Positions 35,744-43,252 of a DNA stretch of 64,000 bases are shown here, in pieces (position 1 is the stretch's first letter; each line of letters begins with the position of its first letter). This DNA is from Alphaproteobacteria bacterium (GTDB taxonomy: Bacteria; Pseudomonadota; Alphaproteobacteria; Ferrovibrionales; Ferrovibrionaceae): assembly GCA_947473805.1 (NCBI GenBank), contig CANJGB010000015.1:1-64000 (forward strand), read 5' to 3'. Position numbers and translations under genes: made by a program. Below the pieces are notes generated by a model that searched no databases, was not told the DNA's origin, and was given only the letters and a program-made list of their open reading frames with translations.

Positions 35744-35786
35744 CCGATGTTCTAGTATGCCGCAAACCCGAGGGGGGGACGGCATC

Positions 35787-36764
35787 ATGGTCAAAATCGG
35801 CATTCTCGACGACTACCAGAACGTGGCGCAGCGCCTGGCCGACTGGTCGGTGCTGAACGCCGAGGTGGTGTCGTTCGACCGGCATCTGGGCGGCATCGAA
35901 ACGGCAGCCGCCGCGCTGAAGGATTTCGAGGTGTTGTGCAGCATGCGCGAGCGTATGCCCTTTCCCCGCGCCCTGTTCGAGCGGCTGCCGAAGCTGAAGT
36001 TGCTGTCGATCACCGGACCCTGGGCGCAGAATCTCGACGTCAAGGCGGCGCAGGATCACGGCGTTACCGTCGTCGGCACCCGTGGCAATGTCGCCTCCGA
36101 CGTGCACTCCACGCCGGAGCTCGCCTGGGGCCTGATCATGTCCGCCGCGCGGCAGATCGGGCGCGAGAATATTTCCATGCATGCCGGCGGCTGGCAGCAC
36201 ACGTTCGGCTTCATGCTGCACAAGCGGACGATCGGCATTGTCGGCCTAGGCACCATTGGCAAGGTGATCGCCGGTTATGCCCGCGCGTTCGGCATGAACA
36301 TCATCGCGTGGAGCCCGAACCTGACAGCCGAACGCGCCGAGGCCGCTGGCGCCAAGCTGGTCAGCAAGGAGGAATTGTTCCGCCAGGCCGATGTCGTCAG
36401 CATCAGCCTCATGCTGTCCGACAAGACGCGCGGCATCATCACCCGCGGTGACCTGGAGCTGATGAAGCCGACGGCGGTGCTGGTGAATACCTCGCGCGGC
36501 CGGCTGATCGACGAACCGGCGCTGGTCGATATTCTGCAGGCTGGCCGCATCGCCGGTGCTGGCCTGGACGTCTTCTGGGAAGAACCGCTGCCGGCGGATC
36601 ATCCGTTGCGCGCCTTGGACAATGTGGTACTGACACCGCACCTCGGCTACGTCACCGAGGAAACCTACCGGCTGTTCTTCACCCAGGTGGTCGAGAACAT
36701 TAAAGCGTTCTACGCGGGCAAGCCCGTGCGCGTGATCGACCACACCGGCGTGATGGGGGCCTGA
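35787..36764 (+). CDS. D-2-hydroxyacid dehydrogenase family protein
   Basis: The 325-aa protein is a D-isomer-specific 2-hydroxyacid dehydrogenase: NAD motif TIGIVGLGTIGKVI near residue 150, the substrate Arg in LVNTSRGRLIDE, catalytic Glu in LDVFWEEPLP, and His in VVLTPHLGYVT. It reduces 2-oxoacids or oxidises D-hydroxyacids. A run of seven G's upstream gives a ribosome-binding site; the start at 35787 (MVKIGILDDYQN) fits the family better than 35757. The SnoaL-like gene follows two bases on, so the two are likely to work together. The substrate is unknown. Confidence 0.9.
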   Translation: MVKIGILDDYQNVAQRLADWSVLNAEVVSFDRHLGGIETAAAALKDFEVLCSMRERMPFPRALFERLPKLKLLSITGPWAQNLDVKAAQDHGVTVVGTRGNVASDVHSTPELAWGLIMSAARQIGRENISMHAGGWQHTFGFMLHKRTIGIVGLGTIGKVIAGYARAFGMNIIAWSPNLTAERAEAAGAKLVSKEELFRQADVVSISLMLSDKTRGIITRGDLELMKPTAVLVNTSRGRLIDEPALVDILQAGRIAGAGLDVFWEEPLPADHPLRALDNVVLTPHLGYVTEETYRLFFTQVVENIKAFYAGKPVRVIDHTGVMGA

Positions 36765-36766
36765 CC

Positions 36767-37306
36767 ATGGCAACGACCGAGGAACGTCTCGCCGCGCTGG
36801 AGACGGAGCTGCGCGCCGTGCGCGACCGTCTCGACATTTACCAGCTCACGGCCGCCTATGGCCCATCGGTCGATGCCGGCGATGCGAAAACCGTCTCTGA
36901 ACTATGGACCGTCGATGGCGAGTACGACTGGGGCCGTGGCAAGGCGGCAACGCCTGTGCAGGGCATGGTGCAGGGCACCGGCGGCGGGGCCAGCAGCCGT
37001 GCCGAGATCGCGCAGATGGTCGACGGCTCGTTCCACCGCAGCCTGATCAACAACGGCGCGGCGCACGTCCTCAGCCTGCCGCACGTCCTGGTGCAGGGCG
37101 ATACGGCGGTCAGCACCTGCTATTCGTGCCTGTTCCGCTTCGAGGACGGCAAGTTCGAAGCCTTCCGCGTCACGGCGAGCCACTTCCACTGGGTGCGTGA
37201 GCCGTCGGGCTGGAAAGTGAAGCGCCGCCTCAACCGCCTGCTCGACGGCTCGGCCGAGGCGCGTGCGCTGCTGGCTACGGGAATCGCCGGCCGCCTGACC
37301 GATTAA
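36767..37306 (+). CDS. SnoaL/NTF2-like protein
   Basis: This 179-aa NTF2-fold protein has a short N-terminal coiled coil (EERLAALETELRAVRDRLD), then ATYGPSVDAGDAKTVSEL-like signature residues and FRVTASHFHWVREPSGWKV near the end. It matches SnoaL_4 proteins that act as isomerases, hydratases or small-molecule binders. It starts two bases after the dehydrogenase stop. Its TAA stop directly abuts the stop of the convergent rsmD gene (no spacing). The function is unknown. Confidence 0.8.
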   Translation: MATTEERLAALETELRAVRDRLDIYQLTAAYGPSVDAGDAKTVSELWTVDGEYDWGRGKAATPVQGMVQGTGGGASSRAEIAQMVDGSFHRSLINNGAAHVLSLPHVLVQGDTAVSTCYSCLFRFEDGKFEAFRVTASHFHWVREPSGWKVKRRLNRLLDGSAEARALLATGIAGRLTD

Positions 37307-37882
37307 CTAGAGCGTCGACTCGCGTTGAAGGAACAGCAGCCGGGCCGCGCCATAGGCGCGGTCATCCAGCAGCTTGTAGCCGGGTGGCGTTGCGAACTCG
37401 TCCTTTGCGGAAATCTCCGCCACCGCAAAGGCCTGGTCGTCGATCCAGCCGTCACGCTCCAGCGCGACGAGCGCGGCGGTGATGATGCCCAGCTTGTACG
37501 GCGGATCGAGGAAGACCAGCTGGCAGGGGGCTGGCGCGCGGCCCGGGCTCTGGGCGTCGCGCTGCAGGATCGTGACCTTGGGAATTTCCTTCAGCGTGCC
37601 GGCAGTCAGGCGGATCAGCTTCACTGAATCCGGGTGGTCGTCGATGAAGGTGACGTGCCGCGCGCCGCGCGACAGCGCCTCAAGCCCCAGGGCGCCGGTT
37701 CCGGCGAACACATCCAGCACGCGCACATTGTTGGGCAACTGGCCCATCGGCGTGCGGTAGGCGTCGCCGTGGACGAGGATGTTGAACATCGCCTCGCGCG
37801 TGCGGTCGGCGGTCGGCCGGATGCGCCGGTCTGCGCCCGCTTCGAGCTCGCGCCCCTTATGCTTGCCGCCGACGATGCGCAT
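37307..37882 (-). CDS. rsmD: 16S rRNA (guanine(966)-N(2))-methyltransferase RsmD
   Basis: This 191-aa protein begins MRIVGGKHKGREL and carries LDVFAGTGALGLEALSRGA, the SAM loop, and catalytic VFLDPPYK near residue 131. RsmD methylates G966 of 16S rRNA in the 30S particle. The start at 37882 lies 26 bases inside the 3' end of rluB, as often seen in this pair. It may also be longer, but the conserved N-terminus fixes the start. Neighbours rluB and tadA keep the usual alphaproteobacterial order. Confidence 0.95.
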   Translation of the reverse strand: MRIVGGKHKGRELEAGADRRIRPTADRTREAMFNILVHGDAYRTPMGQLPNNVRVLDVFAGTGALGLEALSRGARHVTFIDDHPDSVKLIRLTAGTLKEIPKVTILQRDAQSPGRAPAPCQLVFLDPPYKLGIITAALVALERDGWIDDQAFAVAEISAKDEFATPPGYKLLDDRAYGAARLLFLQRESTL

Positions 37883-38675
37883 GGCGTGCGTTTCCCCCGG
37901 ATTGCGGTCGTGCCGCTTCATTGTCGTTTGATTTTGGTCCGCCGCCGAGCTGCTCGCGCACGACCTTGGGCGGGACTTCCTTGGCTGCGCCCGGCGGCAG
38001 CAGGCCCAGCTGGAACGGGCCATAGGCAACGCGGATGAGCCGGCTGACCTGATGGCCGAAATGTTCCAGCGCACGGCGGATCTCGCGGTTCTTGCCTTCA
38101 CGCAGGCCGACCACCAGCCAGGTATTGTCGCCCTTGGCACGCTCGACCTCGACGTCGATCGGGCCGTATTCGACATTGTCGATCGTCACGCCGCGGGCCA
38201 GTTGCTTGATCGTGTCGGGCATCGGCTGCTGGAACACGCGGGCGCGGTACTTGCGCAGCCAGCCGTTCGACGGCAGTTCCAGCCGGCGGGCCAGGCCGCC
38301 GTCATTGGTCAGCAGCAGCAGGCCTTCGGAATTGTAGTCCAGCCGGCCGACCGAGATGACGCGCGGCAGGCCCTTGGGCAGGTTCGCGAACACGGTGGGG
38401 CGTCCTTGCGGGTCCTTGTGGCTGGTCACCAGCGCGGCGGGCTTGTGGTACAGCCACAGGCGCACCGGCTCGGCCTGCGGCAGGGGCTTGCCATCGACCT
38501 CGATGCGGTTGGCGGGTGTCACGTTCAGGGCGGGGCTGGCCAGCACGGCGCCGTCCACCTTCACGCGCCCCTCGGCAATCATCTTCTCGGCGTCACGGCG
38601 TGAACAGACGCCGGCACGCGCCAGAACCTTGGCGATGCGCTCGCCCTCGAACCCCTGGGGTGCGTCCTCGGTCAT
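37857..38675 (-). CDS. rluB: 23S rRNA pseudouridine synthase (RluB-like)
   Basis: This 272-aa protein has an N-terminal S4 RNA-binding domain (ERIAKVLARAGVCSRRDAEKMI) and a RsuA/RluB-type catalytic core with the Asp in GRLDYNSEGLLLLTNDG near residue 112, LRKYRARV, and GLREGKNREIRR. It converts U2605-type uridine in 23S rRNA to pseudouridine. A basic, low-complexity tail follows. ATG overlaps the upstream gene stop (ATGA). RluB/RluE subtype assignment rests on length and context. Confidence 0.9.
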   Translation of the reverse strand: MTEDAPQGFEGERIAKVLARAGVCSRRDAEKMIAEGRVKVDGAVLASPALNVTPANRIEVDGKPLPQAEPVRLWLYHKPAALVTSHKDPQGRPTVFANLPKGLPRVISVGRLDYNSEGLLLLTNDGGLARRLELPSNGWLRKYRARVFQQPMPDTIKQLARGVTIDNVEYGPIDVEVERAKGDNTWLVVGLREGKNREIRRALEHFGHQVSRLIRVAYGPFQLGLLPPGAAKEVPPKVVREQLGGGPKSNDNEAARPQSGGNARHAHRRRQA

Positions 38676-39385
38676 GACCGTGCCGCCGCGACAAAGGCGG
38701 CGAACAGGCGGGTATCGCCGGGGCTGATGGAAAATTCCGGATGCCACTGCACGCCGACGCAGAAGCGGTGGCGGCGGTCCTCGATGCCTTCGATCACGCC
38801 ATCGTCCGCGCGGGCATTGATGGCGGCGCCGGGCGCCACGTCCTTCACCGCCTGGTGGTGCGCGCTGTTCACCGGCAGGCGGTCGGCCTGCACGATGTCG
38901 CGCAGCAGCGTACCCGGTTCGATCTGTACGTCATGGCCGGCCTCGTCACGCGGATTGGGCTGTTCGTGGGGCAGGGCGCTCGGCACCGTGTCGGGGATGT
39001 GCTGGATCAGCGTGCCGCCCAGCACGACGTTCAGCAATTGCTGGCCGCCGCAAATGCCCAGAACGGCCTTCTCGCGCTCCAGGGCGCCGCGCGTGACCGC
39101 GAATTCGAAGGCGGTGCGGCGGTCCTTGGTCTTGACCGTGGCGTGGCGGCCGGTTTCGCCGAACAAGGCGGGGTCCACGTCGAACGCGCCGCCGGTGACG
39201 ACCAGGCCGTCGATCAGGTCCAGATAGGCGGGGACGGCGTCCGGTTCGTGTGGCAGGACGATAGGCACGCCGCCCGCAGCCGCCACCGCGCCGCAATAGT
39301 TCTGCCGGAGAGCATACCAAGGGAAGCGGGAATAGCCGCCGGGTTCCTCAGAATCGAGGGTGATGCCGATGATAGGCGATCGCAT
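38672..39385 (-). CDS. Class I glutamine amidotransferase-like hydrolase (PuuD-type)
   Basis: This 237-aa protein resembles gamma-glutamyl-gamma-aminobutyrate hydrolase: PIIGITLDSEE start, VTGGAFDVDPALFGE, nucleophile Cys in LGICGGQQLLNVVLGG near residue 111, and the His/Glu in VGVQWHPEF. PuuD-type enzymes cleave gamma-glutamyl amides during polyamine use, though this branch also contains proteins with other substrates. It sits upstream of rluB with ATGA overlap and is divergent from tadA, an unusual insertion in a translation-linked block. Confidence 0.85.
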   Translation of the reverse strand: MRSPIIGITLDSEEPGGYSRFPWYALRQNYCGAVAAAGGVPIVLPHEPDAVPAYLDLIDGLVVTGGAFDVDPALFGETGRHATVKTKDRRTAFEFAVTRGALEREKAVLGICGGQQLLNVVLGGTLIQHIPDTVPSALPHEQPNPRDEAGHDVQIEPGTLLRDIVQADRLPVNSAHHQAVKDVAPGAAINARADDGVIEGIEDRRHRFCVGVQWHPEFSISPGDTRLFAAFVAAARS

Positions 39386-39455
39386 GGCGCGGACCGTAAC
39401 ACGCCCCTGCCGGGGCAGGACCGGAAAAAGGCCGATTCGGGCCGATTTTCACCGG

Positions 39456-39483
39456 CTTGACGGCGGGCGGACCCGCCTACAGG
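39456..39483 (+). promoter_or_regulatory. Candidate promoter for tadA with a dyad in the spacer
   Basis: CTTGAC (39456-39461) and TACAGG (39478-39483) are separated by 16 bases and resemble the alphaproteobacterial -35/-10 pattern. Between them GGCGGG and CCCGCC form a perfect 6-bp dyad with a 4-base spacer. The -10 ends only 9 bases before the tadA ATG, and no clear ribosome-binding site is visible, so the message may be nearly leaderless. This is a by-eye prediction. Confidence 0.3.
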
Positions 39484-39492
39484 GTGCCGGCC

Positions 39493-39942
39493 ATGAATTC
39501 TCCCTTTATGGACATGGCCTTGGACGAGGCCCGGGCGGCCGCCGCCCGGGGCGAGGTGCCGGTCGGCGCCGTCCTGGTCGATGGCGCCACGGGCAACGTC
39601 CTGGCCCGGGCCGGCAACCGGACCCTGGAGCTGAACGACCCCACGGCCCATGCCGAACTGCTGGCGATCCGCGCGGCGGCGGGCCAGGCCGGCAGCCAGC
39701 GCCTGTCCGGCGCCGACCTGTACGTCACGCTGGAGCCCTGCGCCATGTGCGCCGGCGCCATTTCATTTGCCCGGCTGCGCCGGCTGTACTTCGCGGCGTC
39801 AGATCCCAAGGGCGGGGCCGTGGAGCATGGTCCGCGGTTCTTCGGCCAGCCGACCTGCCATCACCGCCCGGAAATCTACGGTGGCATTGGCGAGGGACGC
39901 GCGGCAGAACTGCTGCAGAGTTTTTTTCGCGACAGGCGGTAA
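39493..39942 (+). CDS. tadA: tRNA adenosine(34) deaminase TadA
   Basis: This 149-aa zinc deaminase has the HAE metal/proton motif in PTAHAELLAIR near residue 54 and PCAMC in YVTLEPCAMCAGAI near 83. A C-terminal DPKGGAVEHGPRFF also fits TadA rather than guanine or cytosine deaminases. It converts A34 to inosine in tRNA-Arg. The start at 39493 is set by the conserved MDMALDEAR region. It is divergent from the PuuD-like gene and lies next to rluB/rsmD, as in many alphaproteobacteria. Confidence 0.93.
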   Translation: MNSPFMDMALDEARAAAARGEVPVGAVLVDGATGNVLARAGNRTLELNDPTAHAELLAIRAAAGQAGSQRLSGADLYVTLEPCAMCAGAISFARLRRLYFAASDPKGGAVEHGPRFFGQPTCHHRPEIYGGIGEGRAAELLQSFFRDRR

Positions 39943-39951
39943 ACTGACGAC

Positions 39952-41025
39952 ATGAGTGCTGCTGTTTATTTTTCCCGCGACTATGCCGAGGCCCGCGCCA
40001 AGTTCGTTACCGCAGCTGAAGCCGCGGGTGGTGCGCTCGGCACGTACGTCAATCCGGGCGCCCTGGGCCCGGATGGCGAGGAACTGGCCACCGACGTTGC
40101 GCGCTTCGGCCCCGTTTCGGCCAGCCGCTTGTTCCTGGTCAATTCCGGCACCCATGGCGTCGAGGGTTTTTGCGGCTCCGGCTGCCAGATCGGCTTGCTG
40201 GCGCTGGGCTTTCACCGCCGCCTGCCGGCGGACACGGCGCTGGTCCTCAGCCACGCGATCAATCCCTATGGCTTTGCCTGGTCGCGCCGCGTCACCGAGG
40301 ACAATGTCGACCTCAACCGCAACTTCGTCGACCACGACACCATCGGCACGCCGAATGCCGGCTATGCGGAAATCCATGACCTGCTGATCCCGGCGGACTG
40401 GAACGGGCCGGCACGCAAGGCGGCGGACCTCGCCATCGCGGCCTATGTGGCGAAGAATGGCATCCGCGCTTATCAATCGGCAGTGTCCGGCGGGCAGTAC
40501 CAGTTTTCCGACGGCCTGTTCTATGGCGGCACGCGGCCGACCTGGTCGAACGTGACGTTCAAGGAAATCGTGCGCCGGCACCTGGGCCATGCGCGCGCCT
40601 ATGCGTTCATTGACCTGCACACGGGCCTGGGCCCCTCAGGCTATGGCGAGCCGATCCATGTCGGGCCCGACTACGCCACCACGACGCTGTGGTTCGGCGA
40701 TGATGCGACGCGCATCGAGGCGGGCGAATCTTCATCAGCCGTCGTGCATGGGTCCATCGACACGCCGCTGCTGCACCTGACGGCGGAGAAGGGCGCCGGT
40801 ATTGCGCTGGAGTTCGGCACGCTGCCAATCAACGATGTGATCGACTCATTGCGCGCCGATCACTGGATGCACAAGCATGGCGATCCGCGCAGCGCCGAGG
40901 GCGCGCGCCATCGCGCCAGGCTGCGTGCGGCGTTCTTTACCGATACCGATGACTGGAAGGAAAAGGTGCTGGCCCGCACGGTCGAGAAGGTCGAGCGCGC
41001 GATGAAGCACCTGGGTGCGGCCTAG
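39952..41025 (+). CDS. DUF2817 (M14-like) metallopeptidase
   Basis: The 357-aa protein matches DUF2817, a zinc carboxypeptidase-like family: NSGTHGVEGFCGS near residue 64 carries the His and Glu ligands, VDLNRNF holds the Asp-Asn-Arg site, DLHTGLG carries the third ligand, and GIALEFGT the catalytic Glu. No signal peptide is seen, so the action is cytoplasmic. Related proteins hydrolyse N-acyl amino acids or peptides; the substrate is unknown. It follows tadA by 9 bases and ends at a shared terminator. Confidence 0.85.
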   Translation: MSAAVYFSRDYAEARAKFVTAAEAAGGALGTYVNPGALGPDGEELATDVARFGPVSASRLFLVNSGTHGVEGFCGSGCQIGLLALGFHRRLPADTALVLSHAINPYGFAWSRRVTEDNVDLNRNFVDHDTIGTPNAGYAEIHDLLIPADWNGPARKAADLAIAAYVAKNGIRAYQSAVSGGQYQFSDGLFYGGTRPTWSNVTFKEIVRRHLGHARAYAFIDLHTGLGPSGYGEPIHVGPDYATTTLWFGDDATRIEAGESSSAVVHGSIDTPLLHLTAEKGAGIALEFGTLPINDVIDSLRADHWMHKHGDPRSAEGARHRARLRAAFFTDTDDWKEKVLARTVEKVERAMKHLGAA

Positions 41026-41040
41026 CCGCACAAACGAAAA

Positions 41041-41079
41041 CCCCCTCGCGCCACAGTACATCCGTGGGGCGCGAAGGGG
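41041..41079 (-). terminator. Intrinsic terminator for the minus-strand gene
   Basis: Near-perfect arms at 41041-41052 (CCCCCTCGCGCC) and 41066-41079 (GGGGCGCGAAGGGG) form a GC-rich stem with one mismatch. On the minus strand it is followed by TTTT-CG-TTT, giving a U-rich tail. It therefore ends the 80-aa gene to its right; on the plus strand it may also stop DUF2817 transcripts, with a poorer tail. Confidence 0.75.
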
Positions 41080-41100
41080 CTTCTCGGAAACTGTGGACGC

Positions 41101-41343
41101 TTACTGCGCCTTGGGCGCGGTCTTGTCCTTGGCGGTGTGTTCGGCCTTCTTGTGGTCGGCCTTCACCTTTGCATCCGCCTTCTTCACCACCGCATCACTC
41201 TTCTTCACCGTTTCGGCGCTGGTCGCCGCTACGGGCTTCACCGCCGGGGCAACCGCCGTCGCCGGCGTGGTGGCCTGGGCAAAGGCAATGGCCGGCGCGA
41301 GCACGAGAGCCGCCGCAATCGCGGCCTGACGAAGGGTACGCAT
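41101..41343 (-). CDS. Small exported Ala/Lys-rich protein
   Basis: This 80-aa protein has a signal peptide (MRTLRQAAIAAALVLAPAIA, cleavage near AFAQ) and a mature part of Ala, Lys, Val, Thr and Asp with little else (KKSDAVVKKADAKVKADHKK). It looks like a basic, disordered periplasmic protein, resembling histone H1-like tails only in composition. GGAGGA precedes ATG. It stands alone, divergent from the second tctC, and has a terminator downstream. No family is recognised. Confidence 0.6.
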   Translation of the reverse strand: MRTLRQAAIAAALVLAPAIAFAQATTPATAVAPAVKPVAATSAETVKKSDAVVKKADAKVKADHKKAEHTAKDKTAPKAQ

Positions 41344-41531
41344 CTGAGTCACTTCCTCCAGAAGTTTTCCGTCGGACAGAGGAGCGTTTCGCTTGGCCTT
41401 ATGGCCAGTCCCCCCACGCTGCCCGAACGCACAGAGGTTCGCCGGCAAGCGTGGCGGCGCGGCGGCTGGATTGTGGCGGAACGGGGGTATTCGCGATAAT
41501 CTCGCGCCCAATCGAGGTCGGGAGGAAATGA

Positions 41532-42494
41532 ATGTCTGCGCTCAAATCATGGATTGTCGGCGTCATCGCCGCGGTGGCGCTGGCGGGTGGCGCGCTCGCC
41601 CAGGACTATCCGTCCAAGCCCATCACCATCATCGTGCCGTTCCCGCCGGGCGGTCCGTTCGAGGTGGTGCGCCATCTCGCCGCGCACATGGAGGCGAAGT
41701 GGGGCAAGTCGGTCATCATCGACAACCGGCCAGGCGCCGGCGGCCTGATCGGCGCGCAGGCGGTCTCGAAGGCCACGCCCGACGGCTATACCCTGCTGTT
41801 CCTCGGCGCTTCGGTTGCGTCGCTCAAGGTGCTGGTCAAGGACACGACGTTCGATCCGGTCACCGACCTGGCGCCGGTCTCGATGTTCGCCGACTTTCCC
41901 TCCGGCTTCGTCACCAACGGCGATGTGCCGGCCAAGAACATCGACCAGTTCGTCGCCTGGGCCAAGGCCAATCCGGGCAAGGTCAATTACGGTTCGGTCG
42001 GCCCGAATGCCAGTATGCTGGTGATCGAGGCGTTCAAGCGCGCCGCCGGCATCGACATGACCGATATCCCTTACAGTGGCGGCGCGCAGACGCTGACGGC
42101 GCTGCTGCGCAACGACGTGCAGTTCACCGGCGTGGCGCTGAACAAGGGCATCAAGCAGCAGGTCGATGAGGGCAAGGTCACGCCGCTGATTGCCATTGGC
42201 GCCAAGCGGCCGCGTCTGTTCCCCGACGTGCCGAGCACGGCAGAGAAGGGCTACAACATCCCGCGCAACGGCTGGAGCGCGATGTTCGCGCCGCCCGGCA
42301 CGCCCAAGGCCATCCTCGACAAGCTGGCGGCGGAAGTTGCCATCTACGTGAAAACGCCGGGTGCCGCCAAGGTCGCCGACGACCTGGGCGTGGAACTGGG
42401 CGCCTCGACGCCCGAGGAGCTGGGTCAGCAGGTGAAGTCGGACGCCAAGGGCTGGGCCGACATCGCCAACACGATCGGCTTCAAGCCGCAGTAA
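41532..42494 (+). CDS. Tripartite tricarboxylate transporter substrate-binding protein (TctC/Bug family)
   Basis: A second Bug-type binding protein of 320 aa: signal peptide (MSALKSWIVGVIAAVALAGGALAQ), DYPSKPITIIVPFPPGGP at the ligand loop, PDGYTLLFLG, NPGKVNYGSVG, and the FPDVPSTAEKG ending. GGAGG lies 6 bases before the ATG. It presumably binds a carboxylate and may pair with a TctAB permease encoded elsewhere, as none is here. It differs from the first protein (832-1797) in the ligand loop, so the two likely bind different acids. Confidence 0.9.
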   Translation: MSALKSWIVGVIAAVALAGGALAQDYPSKPITIIVPFPPGGPFEVVRHLAAHMEAKWGKSVIIDNRPGAGGLIGAQAVSKATPDGYTLLFLGASVASLKVLVKDTTFDPVTDLAPVSMFADFPSGFVTNGDVPAKNIDQFVAWAKANPGKVNYGSVGPNASMLVIEAFKRAAGIDMTDIPYSGGAQTLTALLRNDVQFTGVALNKGIKQQVDEGKVTPLIAIGAKRPRLFPDVPSTAEKGYNIPRNGWSAMFAPPGTPKAILDKLAAEVAIYVKTPGAAKVADDLGVELGASTPEELGQQVKSDAKGWADIANTIGFKPQ

Positions 42495-42498
42495 GGCG

Positions 42499-43242
42499 CT
42501 AGCGGCCCTCGAACTTCGGCTTGCGCTTCTCACGGAAGGCGGCGACGCCTTCCGTGAGGTCGCGGCTCTTGATGTTGATTTCCAGGTCCTGGTTGATCAG
42601 GGCCAGGGTTTCGGCCGGGCCGCGCGGCAGCACGGACTGCACAACGAAACGCTTCAGCGTCTTCAGCACCAGCGGTGCCAGCTGCGCCATTTCGCGCGCC
42701 ATGACCAGGGCCTGCTCGACCTGCTGCCCCTCGGGCGCGATTTCATTGGCGAGGCCGACGTCATAGGCGCGCTGCGCGTTCATCGTGCGGCCCAGCAGCA
42801 TCAGCTCCATGGCGACCTTGTGCGGAATGCGGGCGGCCAGGCTGGCGATGATGCCGCCGGTACCGCCGACCTTCCCCTCGGGGTACAGGAACTTCGCGTT
42901 GTCGGCAGCGACCAGCAGGTCGCACATCATGGCCAGGACCAGCCCGCCACCAATGCACCAGCCGCCGACCGCGGCGATGATCGGCTTCTCGGTCGTGACG
43001 CCGATGGTCGGCATGCAGCGCCACAATTCCGGCGGGCCGTCCTTCAGGTCGGCGCCGGTGCAGAACGCCAGGTTGCCGGCGCCGGTCACGACCGCAACGC
43101 GCTGGTCCGACTTGTCGAACGCGGCGAAGGCGGCTTGCAGTTCCAGCGCGGTCTGCTGCGACACGGCATTACGCCGCTCCGGCCGGTTGATGGTCAGCAG
43201 CGTGACGCCATCGTCATAGTCGTGAACGAGGATGTGGTCCAT
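42499..43242 (-). CDS. Enoyl-CoA hydratase/isomerase-family protein
   Basis: This 247-aa crotonase has LLTINRPERRNAVS, oxyanion-hole FCTGADLKDG and GGWCIGGGLVLAM, and an xxPEGKVGG segment that keeps a Glu where hydratases have one of their catalytic residues. It is near an acyl-CoA synthetase, so it may act on CoA esters. Two ATGs (43245, 43242) follow GAGGGAGGG; the second is used. It ends a purD-acyl-CoA synthetase-hydratase run with tiny gaps. Its stop is 4 bases from the convergent tctC. Confidence 0.9.
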   Translation of the reverse strand: MDHILVHDYDDGVTLLTINRPERRNAVSQQTALELQAAFAAFDKSDQRVAVVTGAGNLAFCTGADLKDGPPELWRCMPTIGVTTEKPIIAAVGGWCIGGGLVLAMMCDLLVAADNAKFLYPEGKVGGTGGIIASLAARIPHKVAMELMLLGRTMNAQRAYDVGLANEIAPEGQQVEQALVMAREMAQLAPLVLKTLKRFVVQSVLPRGPAETLALINQDLEINIKSRDLTEGVAAFREKRKPKFEGR

Positions 43243-43252
43243 CATCCCTCCC

